A stretch of DNA of 64,000 nt from Cryoendolithus antarcticus (lineage: Eukaryota > Ascomycota > Dothideomycetes > Cladosporiales > Cladosporiaceae): assembly GCA_002077065.1 (NCBI GenBank), contig NAJO01000061.1:62001-126000 (forward strand), read 5' to 3'. Both the position numbers and the translations under genes were made by a program. Shown in pieces: positions 43,983 to 55,100 of the stretch. Numbering within the stretch: position 1 is the stretch's first letter; the number at the start of each line of letters is the position of its first letter. Under the pieces are notes generated by a model. The model was given only the letters and a program-made list of their open reading frames with translations, was not told where the DNA came from and made no database searches.

Positions 43983-44844
43983 TCGACAAGGGTCGGATCG
44001 CGGATGCGCACTGTGAAGCAATAGGGAGGTCCGCTCTGGTCGTTAGGCACGCAATTATACGCCAGTAAAACACCTATAATCTAGGCATAGACAGCAATGC
44101 ATTGCAACCTTGCCGCGAGGAGTCATGGGTTACGCCTTGGTATCTTTTCCCTTGCCCTCCTCCAGAGGTCCGAAAGGTAGACAATGCTCGTGCCGTTTCA
44201 GCCGTAGGAGCGAGGTGCAGGGTCGATACTTTTATGGGAACTGCATTGGCGGGAGTGTGGTGACCTCTGTTGCCGAGCTCTCATCCACGATACATGCTAG
44301 AATCCGCTGTGTCGGATGTGATTATAGAAGCATAGTAGGCGTTCCCGACTTCTGGAGCAGTGCAGGCCGATGTTGGCTGTGAGGTTCCTCTCGGGTGGAA
44401 CAGCATCGCATTGAAATTAATATTCAATCAAGAGAGGCAAAGCGCAGGATCATGGACTCCCAGGAAGCGGAGGTACTCGCAATGAAAGCCTTCAAGTGAT
44501 CCACTCTGTGCCGTCGTGAACTCGTCTCGGGTCCTATTTGCGTCGCAGAAGCCGGTCAGGCCATTCGACCTAAACATTAGCATGGGTGCAAGATGCGACC
44601 TGTAGACGTCAACACTGGTGAGCTACCGATATTGAGCCGCTTCGAGAAGCTCCTGCAATGCGTAGACTTCCCACCAGAAGAGCTCGTCGGTGCAAGGCGG
44701 GTCCCAGATGGCGTGCTTAGGCTTGCATCGATGTCGGCTCTCGCTCTGGGCGATGTTCCTCTGAACACATGGTCTCTATTATCGTACAGTTGATGAGTCC
44801 ACTGCAGGAATTCAAATAATCGAAGACTGGTAAAGGTGTCCGAG
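43983..44844. other. upstream region of the Baeyer-Villiger gene, no gene seen
   Basis: About 860 bases. A perfect 12-bp palindrome GCAATGCATTGC lies at 44094-44105. Short frames at 44110-44382 and 44593-44793 resemble no family. No RNA gene recognised. Confidence 0.45.
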
Positions 44845-46677
44845 ATGGCTTCTTTGGAGTTGGAGGGCTTTCTTCCGGTGGAAGGTGTAGCGCCTGAGGC
44901 GTCAACGTCGAGCTCATCATCTGGCGACACGATCGACACGAACACATCTGCAGACGACAACGAATGGGTCTATCCTCACGCGACAGATTTCAAACTCACG
45001 GAAGCACCTATAGACGAGATTCGGAAGCTATGTGTGGCAGTTATCGGCGCTGGTCTCACCGGGATCACAGCTGGTGTACTACTACCAGCCAAGGTCCCTG
45101 GCATCGATCTCCACATCTTCGAAAAGAACTCTGACGTTGGCGGCACATGGCTCGAGAACCGCTATCCAGGAGTGCGCTGTGACATCCCCGCACATGTGTA
45201 TCAATCCACCTTCTCTCCCAATACTCAATGGAGTGAAGAGTATGCCCAGGGTGCCGAGATCTTCGAGTACTGGAAGTCTGTTGCAAAGAAGCACCACGTG
45301 TACTCCAAAGTGCGCTTTGGTACGAAAGTGCTGGGCGCTTACTGGCAGCCTGATACAGCTCAGTGGGAAATAGAGACCAAAAATGTCGCCAATGGGGAGT
45401 CCAGCGTCCAGCACTTCGACTTCCTCCTCACTGCGATCGGCCACTTCAATGAATGGAAATTGCCCGATTACCCGGGCATCGATCAATTCAAAGGCGTCTT
45501 GATGCACTCATCTGGTTGGGATCCAGCATTTGACCAGGCGGGCAAGCGGATAGCCACCATTGGTAATGGTGCAAGCGGAATTCAAGTCACGACCGAAATT
45601 CGCAAGGTCGCTGCACACGTCGATCATTACGCGCGAAGCAAGACATGGATAGCAGGGGCTTTCCAGGCAGGTGCGACCGATCGGAAGGATAGTCCAATCC
45701 CCATCTCGCAAGAAGAACGCGAATCCTTCGAGGATCCAGCCGTGTACCTCGAATACCGCAAAAAGAAGGAAGGCAGCTTCTGGAGAGCGTTCGGCGCCCA
45801 GCTAGCGGACTCCGAGTCCTCAAAGTCGGCGCGAGAAAAATTCATCGAACTTATGCGGAAGCGATCGGTCGTGGACCCGACCCTGATCGACAAGCTGATC
45901 CCAGACTTTCCACCGCACTGCCGTCGTCTCACGCCCGGTCCAGGCTACATTGAAGCCCTCACGCAGCCGAATCTGACGTTCATCCAGACGCCAATCAAGG
46001 AATTCACTGAAGAGGGCATCATCACCGTGGACGGCGTGCATCGACCCGTAGACGCTGTCGTTGCTTCGACCGGCGCAAACTCTGACTTCGCTCCGCCGTT
46101 CCCTATCGTCGCAGGCGACATAGATCTTGCGCGGGACTGGAAGCATGATGGCGCCTTCGGATTCCCATACACGTATCTTGGGCTTGCCACGCCAGGCTTG
46201 CCGAATTTAGCATTCCTGCTGGGTCCGAACGCAGCTGGACCATCTGGGACTGTCCCTCATGCGGTTGAGGTGTCGATCACGTATGTCGCCAAGATCTTGC
46301 GCAAGATGTCCACGCAAGGCATTCGAAGTATGACGCCCTCAAAAGCGGCAGCCGATGACTTCGTTACGTACTGTGACGCCTTCTTCCCTCGCACAAACCT
46401 CGCACGCAACTGCAGTTCATGGAGTAACGGCAACTCACCAGGTGCTAGAATTCACGGCCACTGGCCCGGAAGTGCAGCGCATGTTACCATAGTTCGCAGA
46501 GAGCCGCGGTGGGAGGACTGGGAGTATGAGTACGTGCGGTCTGAAAATCGTTTCTCGTACTTCGGCAATGGCTGGACCAAGGCTGAGCAGGATACCGAGA
46601 GAGATATGACGTCCTACCTGCGATTGCCAACCGAGAATGACTTGAGGGACTTGCACGAGCGTTGGTGGGACTTGTGA
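44845..46677 (+). CDS. Baeyer-Villiger-type flavin monooxygenase
   Basis: Single exon, 610 residues from the ATG at 44845 (MASLELEGFLPVEG); the open frame starts at a GTG nine bases earlier. The FAD Rossmann motif is VAVIGAGLTGITAG (about residues 65-78). The Baeyer-Villiger fingerprint FxGxxxHxxxWD is present as FKGVLMHSSGWD, and the NADPH-binding Rossmann motif follows as IGNGASG. The NxGxxxxD-type surroundings and YPGVRCDIPAHVYQ near the flavin agree. Such enzymes insert oxygen into ketones, or oxidise S or N heteroatoms, using NADPH. The first 45 residues are disordered and not conserved. It follows a permease on the same strand and a luciferase-like monooxygenase beyond it, so it may act in the same pathway. 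Confidence 0.93.
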   Translation: MASLELEGFLPVEGVAPEASTSSSSSGDTIDTNTSADDNEWVYPHATDFKLTEAPIDEIRKLCVAVIGAGLTGITAGVLLPAKVPGIDLHIFEKNSDVGGTWLENRYPGVRCDIPAHVYQSTFSPNTQWSEEYAQGAEIFEYWKSVAKKHHVYSKVRFGTKVLGAYWQPDTAQWEIETKNVANGESSVQHFDFLLTAIGHFNEWKLPDYPGIDQFKGVLMHSSGWDPAFDQAGKRIATIGNGASGIQVTTEIRKVAAHVDHYARSKTWIAGAFQAGATDRKDSPIPISQEERESFEDPAVYLEYRKKKEGSFWRAFGAQLADSESSKSAREKFIELMRKRSVVDPTLIDKLIPDFPPHCRRLTPGPGYIEALTQPNLTFIQTPIKEFTEEGIITVDGVHRPVDAVVASTGANSDFAPPFPIVAGDIDLARDWKHDGAFGFPYTYLGLATPGLPNLAFLLGPNAAGPSGTVPHAVEVSITYVAKILRKMSTQGIRSMTPSKAAADDFVTYCDAFFPRTNLARNCSSWSNGNSPGARIHGHWPGSAAHVTIVRREPRWEDWEYEYVRSENRFSYFGNGWTKAEQDTERDMTSYLRLPTENDLRDLHERWWDL

Positions 46678-46709
46678 GGTATGCTGTACAGGCGAACGAC
46701 GCAGAAAGT

Positions 46710-47502
46710 CTAGAGATGAATTGCACCACTGGCGCGCCCGGTCTGTCGATCATTAGCGTATGTCGTAATTGGATAGCGTCATACGAAGGTACTCACATGT
46801 CGAGGTACCTCGTCGTCAAGGTCATCAGGTCCCCAGTCGTCTTCGCTCTCTTGTCTGCTCTGACTTTGCTTGACAATATCGTAGACACACGACACGACGT
46901 TCAGTGTGCTGTTCCCGAGTCGTTAGCTTCGCAGACCGACTCTACGTTCGGGTTGACACTTACGCAGCAAGGAATGCGATGAATTTCAGAAGGCCCATCC
47001 AATCGCGATTTTGCGGTGCTCCCATTGCAACCGCCACCATCATGGCTGCTACCGCAAGCTGACCCAACGCAGCCACAGTAGTAGTGACAAAGCTCCGCGT
47101 GCCTTGCTGCTCTACCGTGAGACCCAGATTAGCCGTTTCCAGCTTTCGCAGCGCGCCGAAAGCGATTCCATCGATCACAGCGCAGATCATGCTAGTAGCA
47201 CTACACAGCCAGGCAAACTTGACTTCGTCACCGTTCGAAAAGCTCAAAGGCCTGGTGACGAAGACGGCTGCGCCGGTGAACATAAGAGCGAAGCTAGAGA
47301 ATATCGTTAAGACGTGAACCAGAAGCCATTGTTTCGAGAAGTCCAAGAGGTAGGTTAAGATATTAGGACGCGTGACTCTGCTGATGTTATGTCGGATATG
47401 CACAGGGGGCGCCGTACTTAGGACGGTCTGCTCGTTTTCGTTGGGCAGCGCTGAGTATGCTGGTGGGAAAGACCAGGAGCGTACCGTTTCGAAGAGCTTC
47501 AT
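46710..47502 (-). CDS. small four-helix membrane protein, unknown function
   Basis: Three exons: 46964-47502, 46797-46908 and 46710-46742, introns 46909-46963 (GTAAGT...CAG) and 46743-46796 (GTGAGT...CAG). All joins keep frame, giving KFIAFLAA-TLNVVSCVYDIV and PRH-TGRASGAIHL. Product 227 residues. The start is the ATG at 47502 (MKLFETVRSWSFPPAYSALPNENEQ). Four hydrophobic segments, about residues 58-85, 92-115, 133-160 and 165-190, suggest a small tetraspan protein with cytosolic ends; the C-terminal tail is acidic (RQESEDDWGPDDLDDE). I do not recognise the family. The stop lies only 33 bp from the convergent Baeyer-Villiger stop, and the start is 143 bp from the transposon edge, so its promoter may have been cut back by the insertion. 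Confidence 0.72.
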
Positions 47503-47644
47503 CGTGATGCTGGACAAGGTATAGTTGCTCTACATTCAGAGATGCCTCAATGGGTCAAGAAAGATCGGCCAGCTAAGAAGGGTGATTGGGGTGCGGCTAG
47601 AGAGCCCGGCGGTTGATGCAGCTTAGTAAGCATATTCTGAGCTA

Positions 47645-47691
47645 ACGCGGGGCACGGGTGCGTGGCAAATACGAGGGCGTGGCAAACAATT
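47645..47691 (+). repeat. left terminal inverted repeat of the Fot1/pogo element
   Basis: 47 bp, GC-rich, starting ACGCGGGGCACGGG and ending GGCAAACAATT. Exactly complementary to 49422-49468. Preceded by TA at 47643-47644. Confidence 0.95.
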
Positions 47692-47879
47692 TCACCAAGT
47701 CTATATCAAGCAACTTCTACGCGTAATGTCTCAACCAAAACGCGTCCAAATTAGCTTAAATAAAGGGAGCATCTTGCTTACAATGTTAGCTTTCTATTCT
47801 AGCTAGTATAGAAGTATCTATACTACTATAAAGACCTTTAATATTACTCCTAATTTATTATACCAAAGAATCTATAGAG

Positions 47880-49325
47880 GGACTTTAAGAGAGGACTATA
47901 TACTAACTAATAAGAAGCTTAGTTTTATTAAAGAGAAAGTAATTATCTAGAATATTCTTAAGCTTAATACTTAAGGACTATCCCCTATAATTGCTCTAGT
48001 TAAACAAATAGTAGACTTAATCTATATAGTAAGAGGTATATAACCTATAGGAATAAACTAGCTAAATACCTTTATTAAAAGGACTCCTAGGCTTTAGGTT
48101 AAACTTAGAAGGATATATAAGTATTAGAGGAAGCTTTATAAAGATCTATAGATTATTAGGAGCTAGTTTAAGCTAGTTAAGAACATAATTAATAAGTATA
48201 GGATCCTTCTAGAGGATATATATAACTTTAATAAAGCTAGCTTTTAAATAGGCTAGATCTCTTCTTTAAAGGTTATTATAGATATAGATAGACTAGGAAG
48301 GCTAAAGTAGGTAAAGCCTATAAATACTAAATAGGTTACTTTAATTTAAGGAGCCTATATAGATAGCTCTATAATTCCTCTATTCCTAGTCTTAAAGGGG
48401 AAGGAGCTAAATTATATATAGTTCTACTAAGGCCTACCTTTAACCTAGATATTTATAGTTAGTATAAATAGCTAGACTATAGATAAGATTAGCCTATAAT
48501 AGATTAAGTACTTTAAGAAGTATATAAGATAGAAGACAATTAGGAGCAAAAGGCTTCTTATTCTTAATAACTATAGAAGCTATATAATACTAGAATTTAG
48601 GATATTCTATAAAGATAATAATATTATTCTTCTCTAGATACCTCCTTATTCTTTATATCTCTATTAGCTACTAGATATTAGCTATTTTAGTCCTCTTAAG
48701 ATAGTTTTCTTAAAGCAAAATTAGGACTTAATTAGAAATTATATCTTCTATATTATAAAGGTAGACTTTATTATAGTCTTTTAGTAAGCCTTCCTTACTT
48801 CCTTTACTTAGGCTAATATCTAAGTAGGCTTTAGAGGATCTAGTTTATACCTATTTAATCTAGAGGCTATTCTCTTATACTTAGATCTAGTGTTTAGGTC
48901 TCTAAGTCGGCCCTTATTATAAGATTTATAGTATATAAAGATACTAAGTAATACTATAGAAGTAGATAAGTAGGCTACTTTTATTAAGTAAAGGCTTAAA
49001 AGACACTAAAGCAGCTTACTAACCCCGATCTTTAAAGCTCTATAATAGCTTACTAAAGGTGCTTAGGTTATAGCTACTTTAATAGCTCTACTATAGATAT
49101 AAATTACTATACTTAAGAAGGTAAATAAGGCTATATATATTCGTAGGAAGAGGGCTAGGAAGGCTCTAGTATTAGAGACTACTCTATTAGTTAGTGAAGT
49201 GTAGGCAATAGAAGGGTATAAAGAGGTTATAGCTAAAGTAGTAGAGGAGATACTAAGGCTAAAGAGGAGGTTGCTAACCTATAGTAAATGTCACTTATAG
49301 GGCTATAATAGGAGACAATATAAGA
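47880..49325 (+). pseudogene. decayed Fot1/pogo transposase
   Basis: The transposase relic stays in one reading frame from the helix-turn-helix region (47912) through the three catalytic regions (48224, 48551, 48662) and the GFRG block (48824), so I find no frameshift in the core; the damage there is substitutions that create stops. The first catalytic Asp position reads Asn (NFNKASF), and the second reads NN. CpA is nearly absent and TpA dominates. The 3' limit is approximate. Confidence 0.85.
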
Positions 49326-49421
49326 GTTAGGAGTAGATATCAATATATAATATATGTTAATCTTAAGTCAATTGAAGCAGTAGTTATTGAGATATTTGAT
49401 TACAAAGGTAGTTGACCTCAG

Positions 49422-49468
49422 AATTGTTTGCCACGCCCTCGTATTTGCCACGCACCCGTGCCCCGCGT
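49422..49468 (-). repeat. right terminal inverted repeat of the Fot1/pogo element
   Basis: 47 bp, exact reverse complement of the left repeat at 47645-47691. Followed by TA at 49469-49470. Confidence 0.95.
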
Positions 49469-49470
49469 TA

Positions 49471-50430
49471 TCGCTTGTTTTGTGCAAGTCTTTTCCTCCC
49501 CAGCACTTCCAGGCAATGCATTATTTCGTAACGTGGAATACCGGATTCTTCGGTATGGGTGAGCGGTATTGATGGGAAGCTTGGCTTCCAAGAACGCCTT
49601 TGCCATGCTCGCACCCCTATCCAGTAAAGGCTACGGTATCGCAAGCAACATGATGAAACATGACAGGATTCTGCCGTCCACTGTCGGCGCAGCGAATCGC
49701 GTTTTCTCGTGATCGGCAATCAAGAGCGTGAACCGAAGAAATCAGATCGGACGCGAAACATACAGCATACTCTTTCGCAGAGTAGCTCGGGGCTTCTCGG
49801 AGTCTAGAGCAGCCTTTCGTACTGGATGCGCGGCAAGCCAGATCTTTCGTCGAGATCTGCCGAGGGTGCTACTTGGGCTATTGCCCTAGCGAGGCGCACA
49901 TTGGATACTGCTGCGGTTAGGATGGCTTACACATCTTGTAGAGCATACGGTGGCGTTAGGCTAACTGCACGAGGTGCTGCCGCAATGTGCGCAGACGCGG
50001 CCGCATACTGCGCAATCAAACTCTCATGACTGCAATGACCCCGGGTATTTTGTGACGTGATAGAGACTCATGAAAAACGAGCTGCTCTGCATAGCTGTTA
50101 AGCGGACTTTAGCGCAGTAAATCCTCTGCCCTGCAGGACGCGGAGTGCTCGCTTTCTTGTGCCTGTATGCTTGTCTTTGCAATTGCATCGGCCGTACGAT
50201 AGCATGAGTGGATGCAAGCCGGATCGAAAGTATTTACACCGCAGGCATCGACTTGGCGGTTGGTATATCAGTCGTCCCCATCGCTCTCCCTCTCTCCCTT
50301 AGTCTCGTCTCCTCACCTACCTTTACCTGCTCACTCACGATCACTGCAACAGTAATTTGGATTCAGACCAAGCACAAGAGATATTGGTCCACCACTTCTC
50401 GATTACAGAACAAACCAGCATCACACCGCC
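49471..50430. other. upstream region of the SDR gene, CT-rich leader
   Basis: About 960 bases right of the transposon with normal base composition. The stretch 50280-50335 is pyrimidine-rich (CTCTCCCTCTCTCCC), a typical fungal leader just before the SDR start. No gene or RNA seen. Confidence 0.45.
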
Positions 50431-51527
50431 ATGCCTGCCCCAAAGTCACCATATCAACCCTACGCCTCCGTGCACCAGAAGACTAACGGCCCCGGCGACG
50501 CTCGTCCCACGGCTCTGCAGGTCGTCAAAGATGAGAATGCCATCGGTGCTCATCGCGGTCGTGTCTTCTTGATTACGGGCACATCTTCTGGAATCGGCGT
50601 CGAGACCGCCCGCGCGCTGTACGAGACTGGCGCAACGCTTTACTTGTCTGCCAGACAGATCCCCAAGCTCGAGAAGGTCGTCGATGACATTGTAGCTAAT
50701 GGGAAGCTGGAGGGCGTCCCTAGACCAGAGATCCTGGAGATGCATCTCGATTCTCTGGACAGCGTAAGGAAAGCTGCGGAGGAGTTCAAGGGAAGGAGTG
50801 ACAGACTTGATGTGCTGATCTGCAATGCTGGTCAGTTCATGATCATTTGCTTTCCTCGAGCAATCGAAGCTTACGATTCATCACAGGTGTCATGGCTGCG
50901 CCCTACAGCACTACCCAAGACAAGTTGGAGACGCAGTGGGGGACCAATCACGCGGCCCACTTCCTCTTATTCCAGCTGCTCAAGCCGCTCATGCTCGCCA
51001 CCGCAGCGAAGAGCGGACAAGATGCCCGCGTCGTTACAACCTCCTCAGTCGGCCACCGCTACGGTGGTGTCCGCCTTGATGACATCAACTGGGAGGACGG
51101 CTCATACGACAAGTGGAAGGCCTACGGCCAGAGCAAAACATCAAACATCTACATGGCCAATGCCATCGACCGCCGCTACGGCTCCAAGGGCCTGCACGCC
51201 ACCTCCGCCCACCCTGGTGGCATCATGACCGAGCTCACGCGCCACACGTCGCCAGACGATTGGGCGCGCGCCGGGCTCGACATGGAAGCTCTGGCACCCG
51301 TCTTCAAGTCACCTGAGCAGGGCGCTGCGACGCAGACGTGGGCTGCGATCGCGAAGCATTTCGACGGGCATGGAGGGGTGTATCTGGAGGATGTCGGGGA
51401 GGCTGGGGCGGCGACGGAAACGGCTGCCAGTATTGCTCCGGGGTATGCTGGGTATGCTTACGATGAGGAAGCGGAAGAGGGGCTGTGGAAGCTGAGTTGT
51501 AAGGTGGTGGGTGTTGAGGAGGATTGA
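50431..51527 (+). CDS. short-chain dehydrogenase/reductase (SDR)
   Basis: Two exons: 50431-50830 and 50887-51527, intron 50831-50886 (GTCAGT...CACAG), phase 1, joining LDVLICNA-GVMAAPYS across the conserved NAG motif. Product 346 residues. The nucleotide-binding motif is TGTSSGIG (about residues 49-56). The catalytic serine lies in VVTTSSVGH and the catalytic pair is Y213 and K217 in YGQSKTSN. Order and spacing fit the classical SDR branch of retinol-dehydrogenase/WWOX-like fungal enzymes that use NADP(H). The substrate is unknown. The N-terminal 40 residues are not conserved. It lies beyond the transposon from the oxygenase cluster, so a shared role cannot be assumed. Confidence 0.92.
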
Positions 51528-52146
51528 AGGCGGATATATGCAATCTGGCTTTCAATCAAACGTTATCAACGAGAAAGTGATGTCTAATCAGGGATGGTCC
51601 TGCTCTCAACCACGTGCGGACGTTTCCAAAATCAGGTCGTTCCACCGCTTCTTCTCCTTCTGCTGACCTGTCCGAGCGCGAAGTTACCCAGTTCACCAGC
51701 GTACTTTGTGATAGCACGTTTGTCACATTTTGGCAACGCCAAAGCCGTGTTCTGATATACTCAGCAGCGCCATGCTTACTATTATCGAGCGGAACGTCTC
51801 GGCCACTCCTGTCTCTAGTATCGGCACGGAGATTCGATTGACGAATGTCTTGCATACCGAGCTCTTCCACCCCTGTACACTCTAGAAGCGACCGTTGTTC
51901 GCCGACCGTGCACGCCACGGCACCGACGCCACACATCCCGAGTGGAACTAGATCATCATGCCGTCTATTCGCGATCAACACTTCACCTCTACGTCGGTAG
52001 TGCGAACCTCGGCTTCTCCCATCTTTGGTTATTTGCATATGATCTGTACTAGCGTCGCTGTATAGACGTGCAATCCTTCGATGTTCTCAGCCCCAGCTGC
52101 TCCGGCGTGCTCATCGCAACACTGTCTGAGGTCTCGCTAGAGTAAC
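51528..52146. other. intergenic region, no gene seen
   Basis: About 620 bases between two plus-strand genes. A minus-strand frame at 51556-52038 (160 codons) is Arg-rich and low in hydrophobic pattern, so I treat it as chance. Confidence 0.45.
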
Positions 52147-55100
52147 ATGGCGGGACTCATTGCGGCGATGATGTCGACTGGCGTGAAGGTGGAGGCCAAG
52201 CCAGGGTCGATATTGCTTGTGGTGCATGACTTTGTCGCGCGCAGTGCGGACGAGCTGAGCCTGGCGAAGGGGGACAGGATCGAGCTGATTGAGAGGGATG
52301 ATGACTTCGGGGATGGGTGGTTCCTGGGGCGGCACCTGATTAATGGGAACACCGGACTCTTTCCTGAGGGTGAGTGGGATGCTCAAAAGAGCGACATGGT
52401 GAGTTGCTGGTTCATGGGCTGACGGGACAGTAGTGTATACCACTCCGGCGCCGAAGGGAACTTTGACCAACGGGCGATCTCTATCATCTGACAGCACAGC
52501 AACCATTGGCACGCCCTACGATGCTACTTCTCCGGCGAAACCACCGCAGCAGATATCGCCAGTCACCTCCAAACCACCGCAAATCCAGCAGCGCCCAGCC
52601 AGCGCGAGTGCTTCGAGTCCCAGTACGACCAGTCCGATGTCGCAAATCCACCCATCGCTGCGAACCTCGCTACCGAATGACCCATCCTCGTATGCGAGCA
52701 TGCAGTCGCCAGTCATGAACGAGACGCTGAGTGTGATCAACGAGCACATCGTGGACATGAATACGCCGCGGACATCGTACTCAAACGCGCCCAACAATCG
52801 CGACACCATGGCTTCGATGGGTTCAGTGTACAGCAATCAGCCGTTGAATCGTATGTCATATGTCCCAGGACACGAGACAGACGAGGAGGATATGCATCTT
52901 CACTCTGAAGCGGAGGTGATGTCGTGGAGTCCGGAGCGCGTGGCAGAGTATCTCGAAGACAATGGCGTGGAGAGATCACACTGCGATGTCTTCCGCGAGC
53001 AAGAGATCTCTGGAGACGTGCTATTGGCTATGGAGCAGAGTAGCGTCTTCATGAAGGAGTTCGATCTCGGTCCGGTGGGAAGGCGACTGCGGACTTGGCA
53101 CAAGATCAAGAGTCTGCAGGACGAGACACAGATGAGCGCTGCAAGCCAGAGCGGCGGGCCAAAGAGCGTATCAGAATACTCTGTAGGTGGTGCCCCAGTA
53201 GACGACACAGCTAATGCTGGTGCCAACGATCTGGGCAGGACTCGGAGTACTAGCGCTGCATCGGCGCTTCCTCGAGGACTTGCGACAGGGCGGCAGAGCA
53301 TGGTGGAGCCTTACCAGCGAAGCAGCACGATGCAGAGCTACACGCAGCCGCAATCTGCAATCACGAGCTCTGCAATATCACCACTGCAGTCGATGACTTC
53401 ATTTTCGCGGCCAGAGAATACTTACCGACCGTCAGCACACAACATCAGGACCATGAACCACACGAAGCGACATTCGAGCGTGGGGAGTATCGAGTCAACA
53501 ATTGCGAATTCGGTCACGTCTGCTCGGACCGGCCACCGAAAGCAACCATCCATGGACTCAAAGTGGCAGCCGCCGAGTGCTCCAACGAACGGTGGCACTG
53601 CGAATCACAACCACACAGCAAGCTCTAGCTCGGCGCATCCGTTGAGCAGCTTGCAGACCAATCCTGCAACATCCTCACCCTCTTCGCCCGGCGACCTGGA
53701 CAAAGGCTACTTCTCATCGAACGAGCTGGAGAACAGGAATAAGCCTGCAAAGCCGAACGTCCTGCAAAAGAAGTCGCTTTCCACCGCAGGGACCCCATCG
53801 GAGTCTCGCACGAACAGCATGCTACAGCAGCCAGCATCCACAGCGTACACACCAGTTCAGCCGAGCGAATCATCCCGAGAAACTGTTAGTCCCGTAGTAT
53901 CGACTCGGTTCTCCGCCGCCACCACTGCAGTCGCTTCCAAGTTCGGGAGTCTCAGGACATTGAGTACTCCTGCACTCGAGAATAAGGCAATGACTGCACA
54001 GGAGGAGACTCCAGTGGTGACGAAGCTTGAGTACAACACACCATCGACACTCAATGCCATCGCATCAAGTCCGACTACTACCAGTGGCGCCAGTGACACG
54101 TCAAGCATCAAGCCTACGCGAAGTCCCACAGTCCCTCAGTTGCCATTCTTCATCACGAAGTCGAAAGTCAAGGCGCTCCGGGCTACCAGCGAACGTGTGA
54201 CTCCTGATGAGAAGATCGCTGTTACGCCTTCACCCACATCGATACCCAGCCCTGTAAAGGAAGCTGCGCAAGACTCGCCTGGTGGGAGGACTGGCAGCAC
54301 GACGCCAAGTACGGAGGCAAGGAGCTTCGACATGGGCAAATCGAACACGAGGACTTCCTCTGGTTCTGGAAGTCTCATGCCGCCCCCTGCTAGCACGCGA
54401 AGTAGACCGCAGCGGAAGGCGAAGAAAGAAACATCTGCATACACCAGAGGACTTCTGAAGGTACCGCCTGCCGAGCAGATGAAGGACTGCGACTACTCTG
54501 GCTGGATGAAGAAGAAGTCAGGCTCGCTGATGACGACCTGGAAGCCACGACTGTTTGTGTTGAAAGGTCGGAGACTGTCCTACTACTACTCCGAGCACGA
54601 TACCGAAGAGAAGGGTCTCATTGATATATCCTTCCACAATGTCCTAGCCGCGCAAAATGAGAAGCTCACCGGCCTGCACGCCACTGTCACTGGTGCAGCA
54701 GGCAGTCCCTCAAGTCCTACAGGGGCCCACACACCCACGAATGCCGAGCAAGATCTGAAAGACCACCCTGTACCGACAAGCGAGAACGGTGATGGCATCT
54801 TCATTTTCAAGCTTACACCACCCAAACAAGGTCGAGGCGTTACGTTTACAAAGCCAACAGTGCACTACTTCGCGGTCAACAGCCGCCAGGAAGGACGACT
54901 CTGGATGGCTGCGCTGATGAAGGCTGTGGTTGATCGAGACCAGGATGGTGTGGTGACCACAACCTACAATCAGAAGACCATCTCGCTTGCTCGGGCCCGT
55001 GCACGCAAGGAACGGCCGCCTGCATTACAGGAAGAGGGCATGACTGCCCTGCCTCAGCAGGATATTGCTGAACTCGACGGCGGAGATGATAGCAGGAGTA

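Larger units (their letters stand above)
47645..49468 (+). mobile_element. Fot1/pogo (Tc1-mariner) DNA transposon, complete but RIP-degraded
   Basis: An 1,824-bp element bounded by perfect 47-bp terminal inverted repeats (47645-47691 and 49422-49468) and flanked on both sides by TA, the Tc1/mariner target duplication (47643-47644 and 49469-49470). One plus-strand frame from about 47880 to beyond 48880 recalls Fot1-type transposase: a CENP-B-like helix-turn-helix part (KLSFIKEKVII) and a DDE_1 part with NFNKASF (48224-48244) for NFDETGF, RLLILNNYRSY (48551-48583) for a DGHxSH-type block, and LLDISYFSPLK near 48668-48700 for LDVGCFSPLK. It is broken by many TAA/TAG codons, and the changes are of the C-to-T and G-to-A type expected from repeat-induced point mutation. 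It cannot encode an active transposase. Confidence 0.93.

Noticed and set aside
47645..49468. The transposon as a source of a working transposase
   Set aside because: Catalytic aspartates are altered and stops occur throughout; it can only be a relic or a passively mobilised element.
51556..52038. 160-codon minus-strand frame upstream of the Boi-like gene
   Set aside because: Arg-rich and without hydrophobic periodicity; lies in the probable promoter of the next gene.
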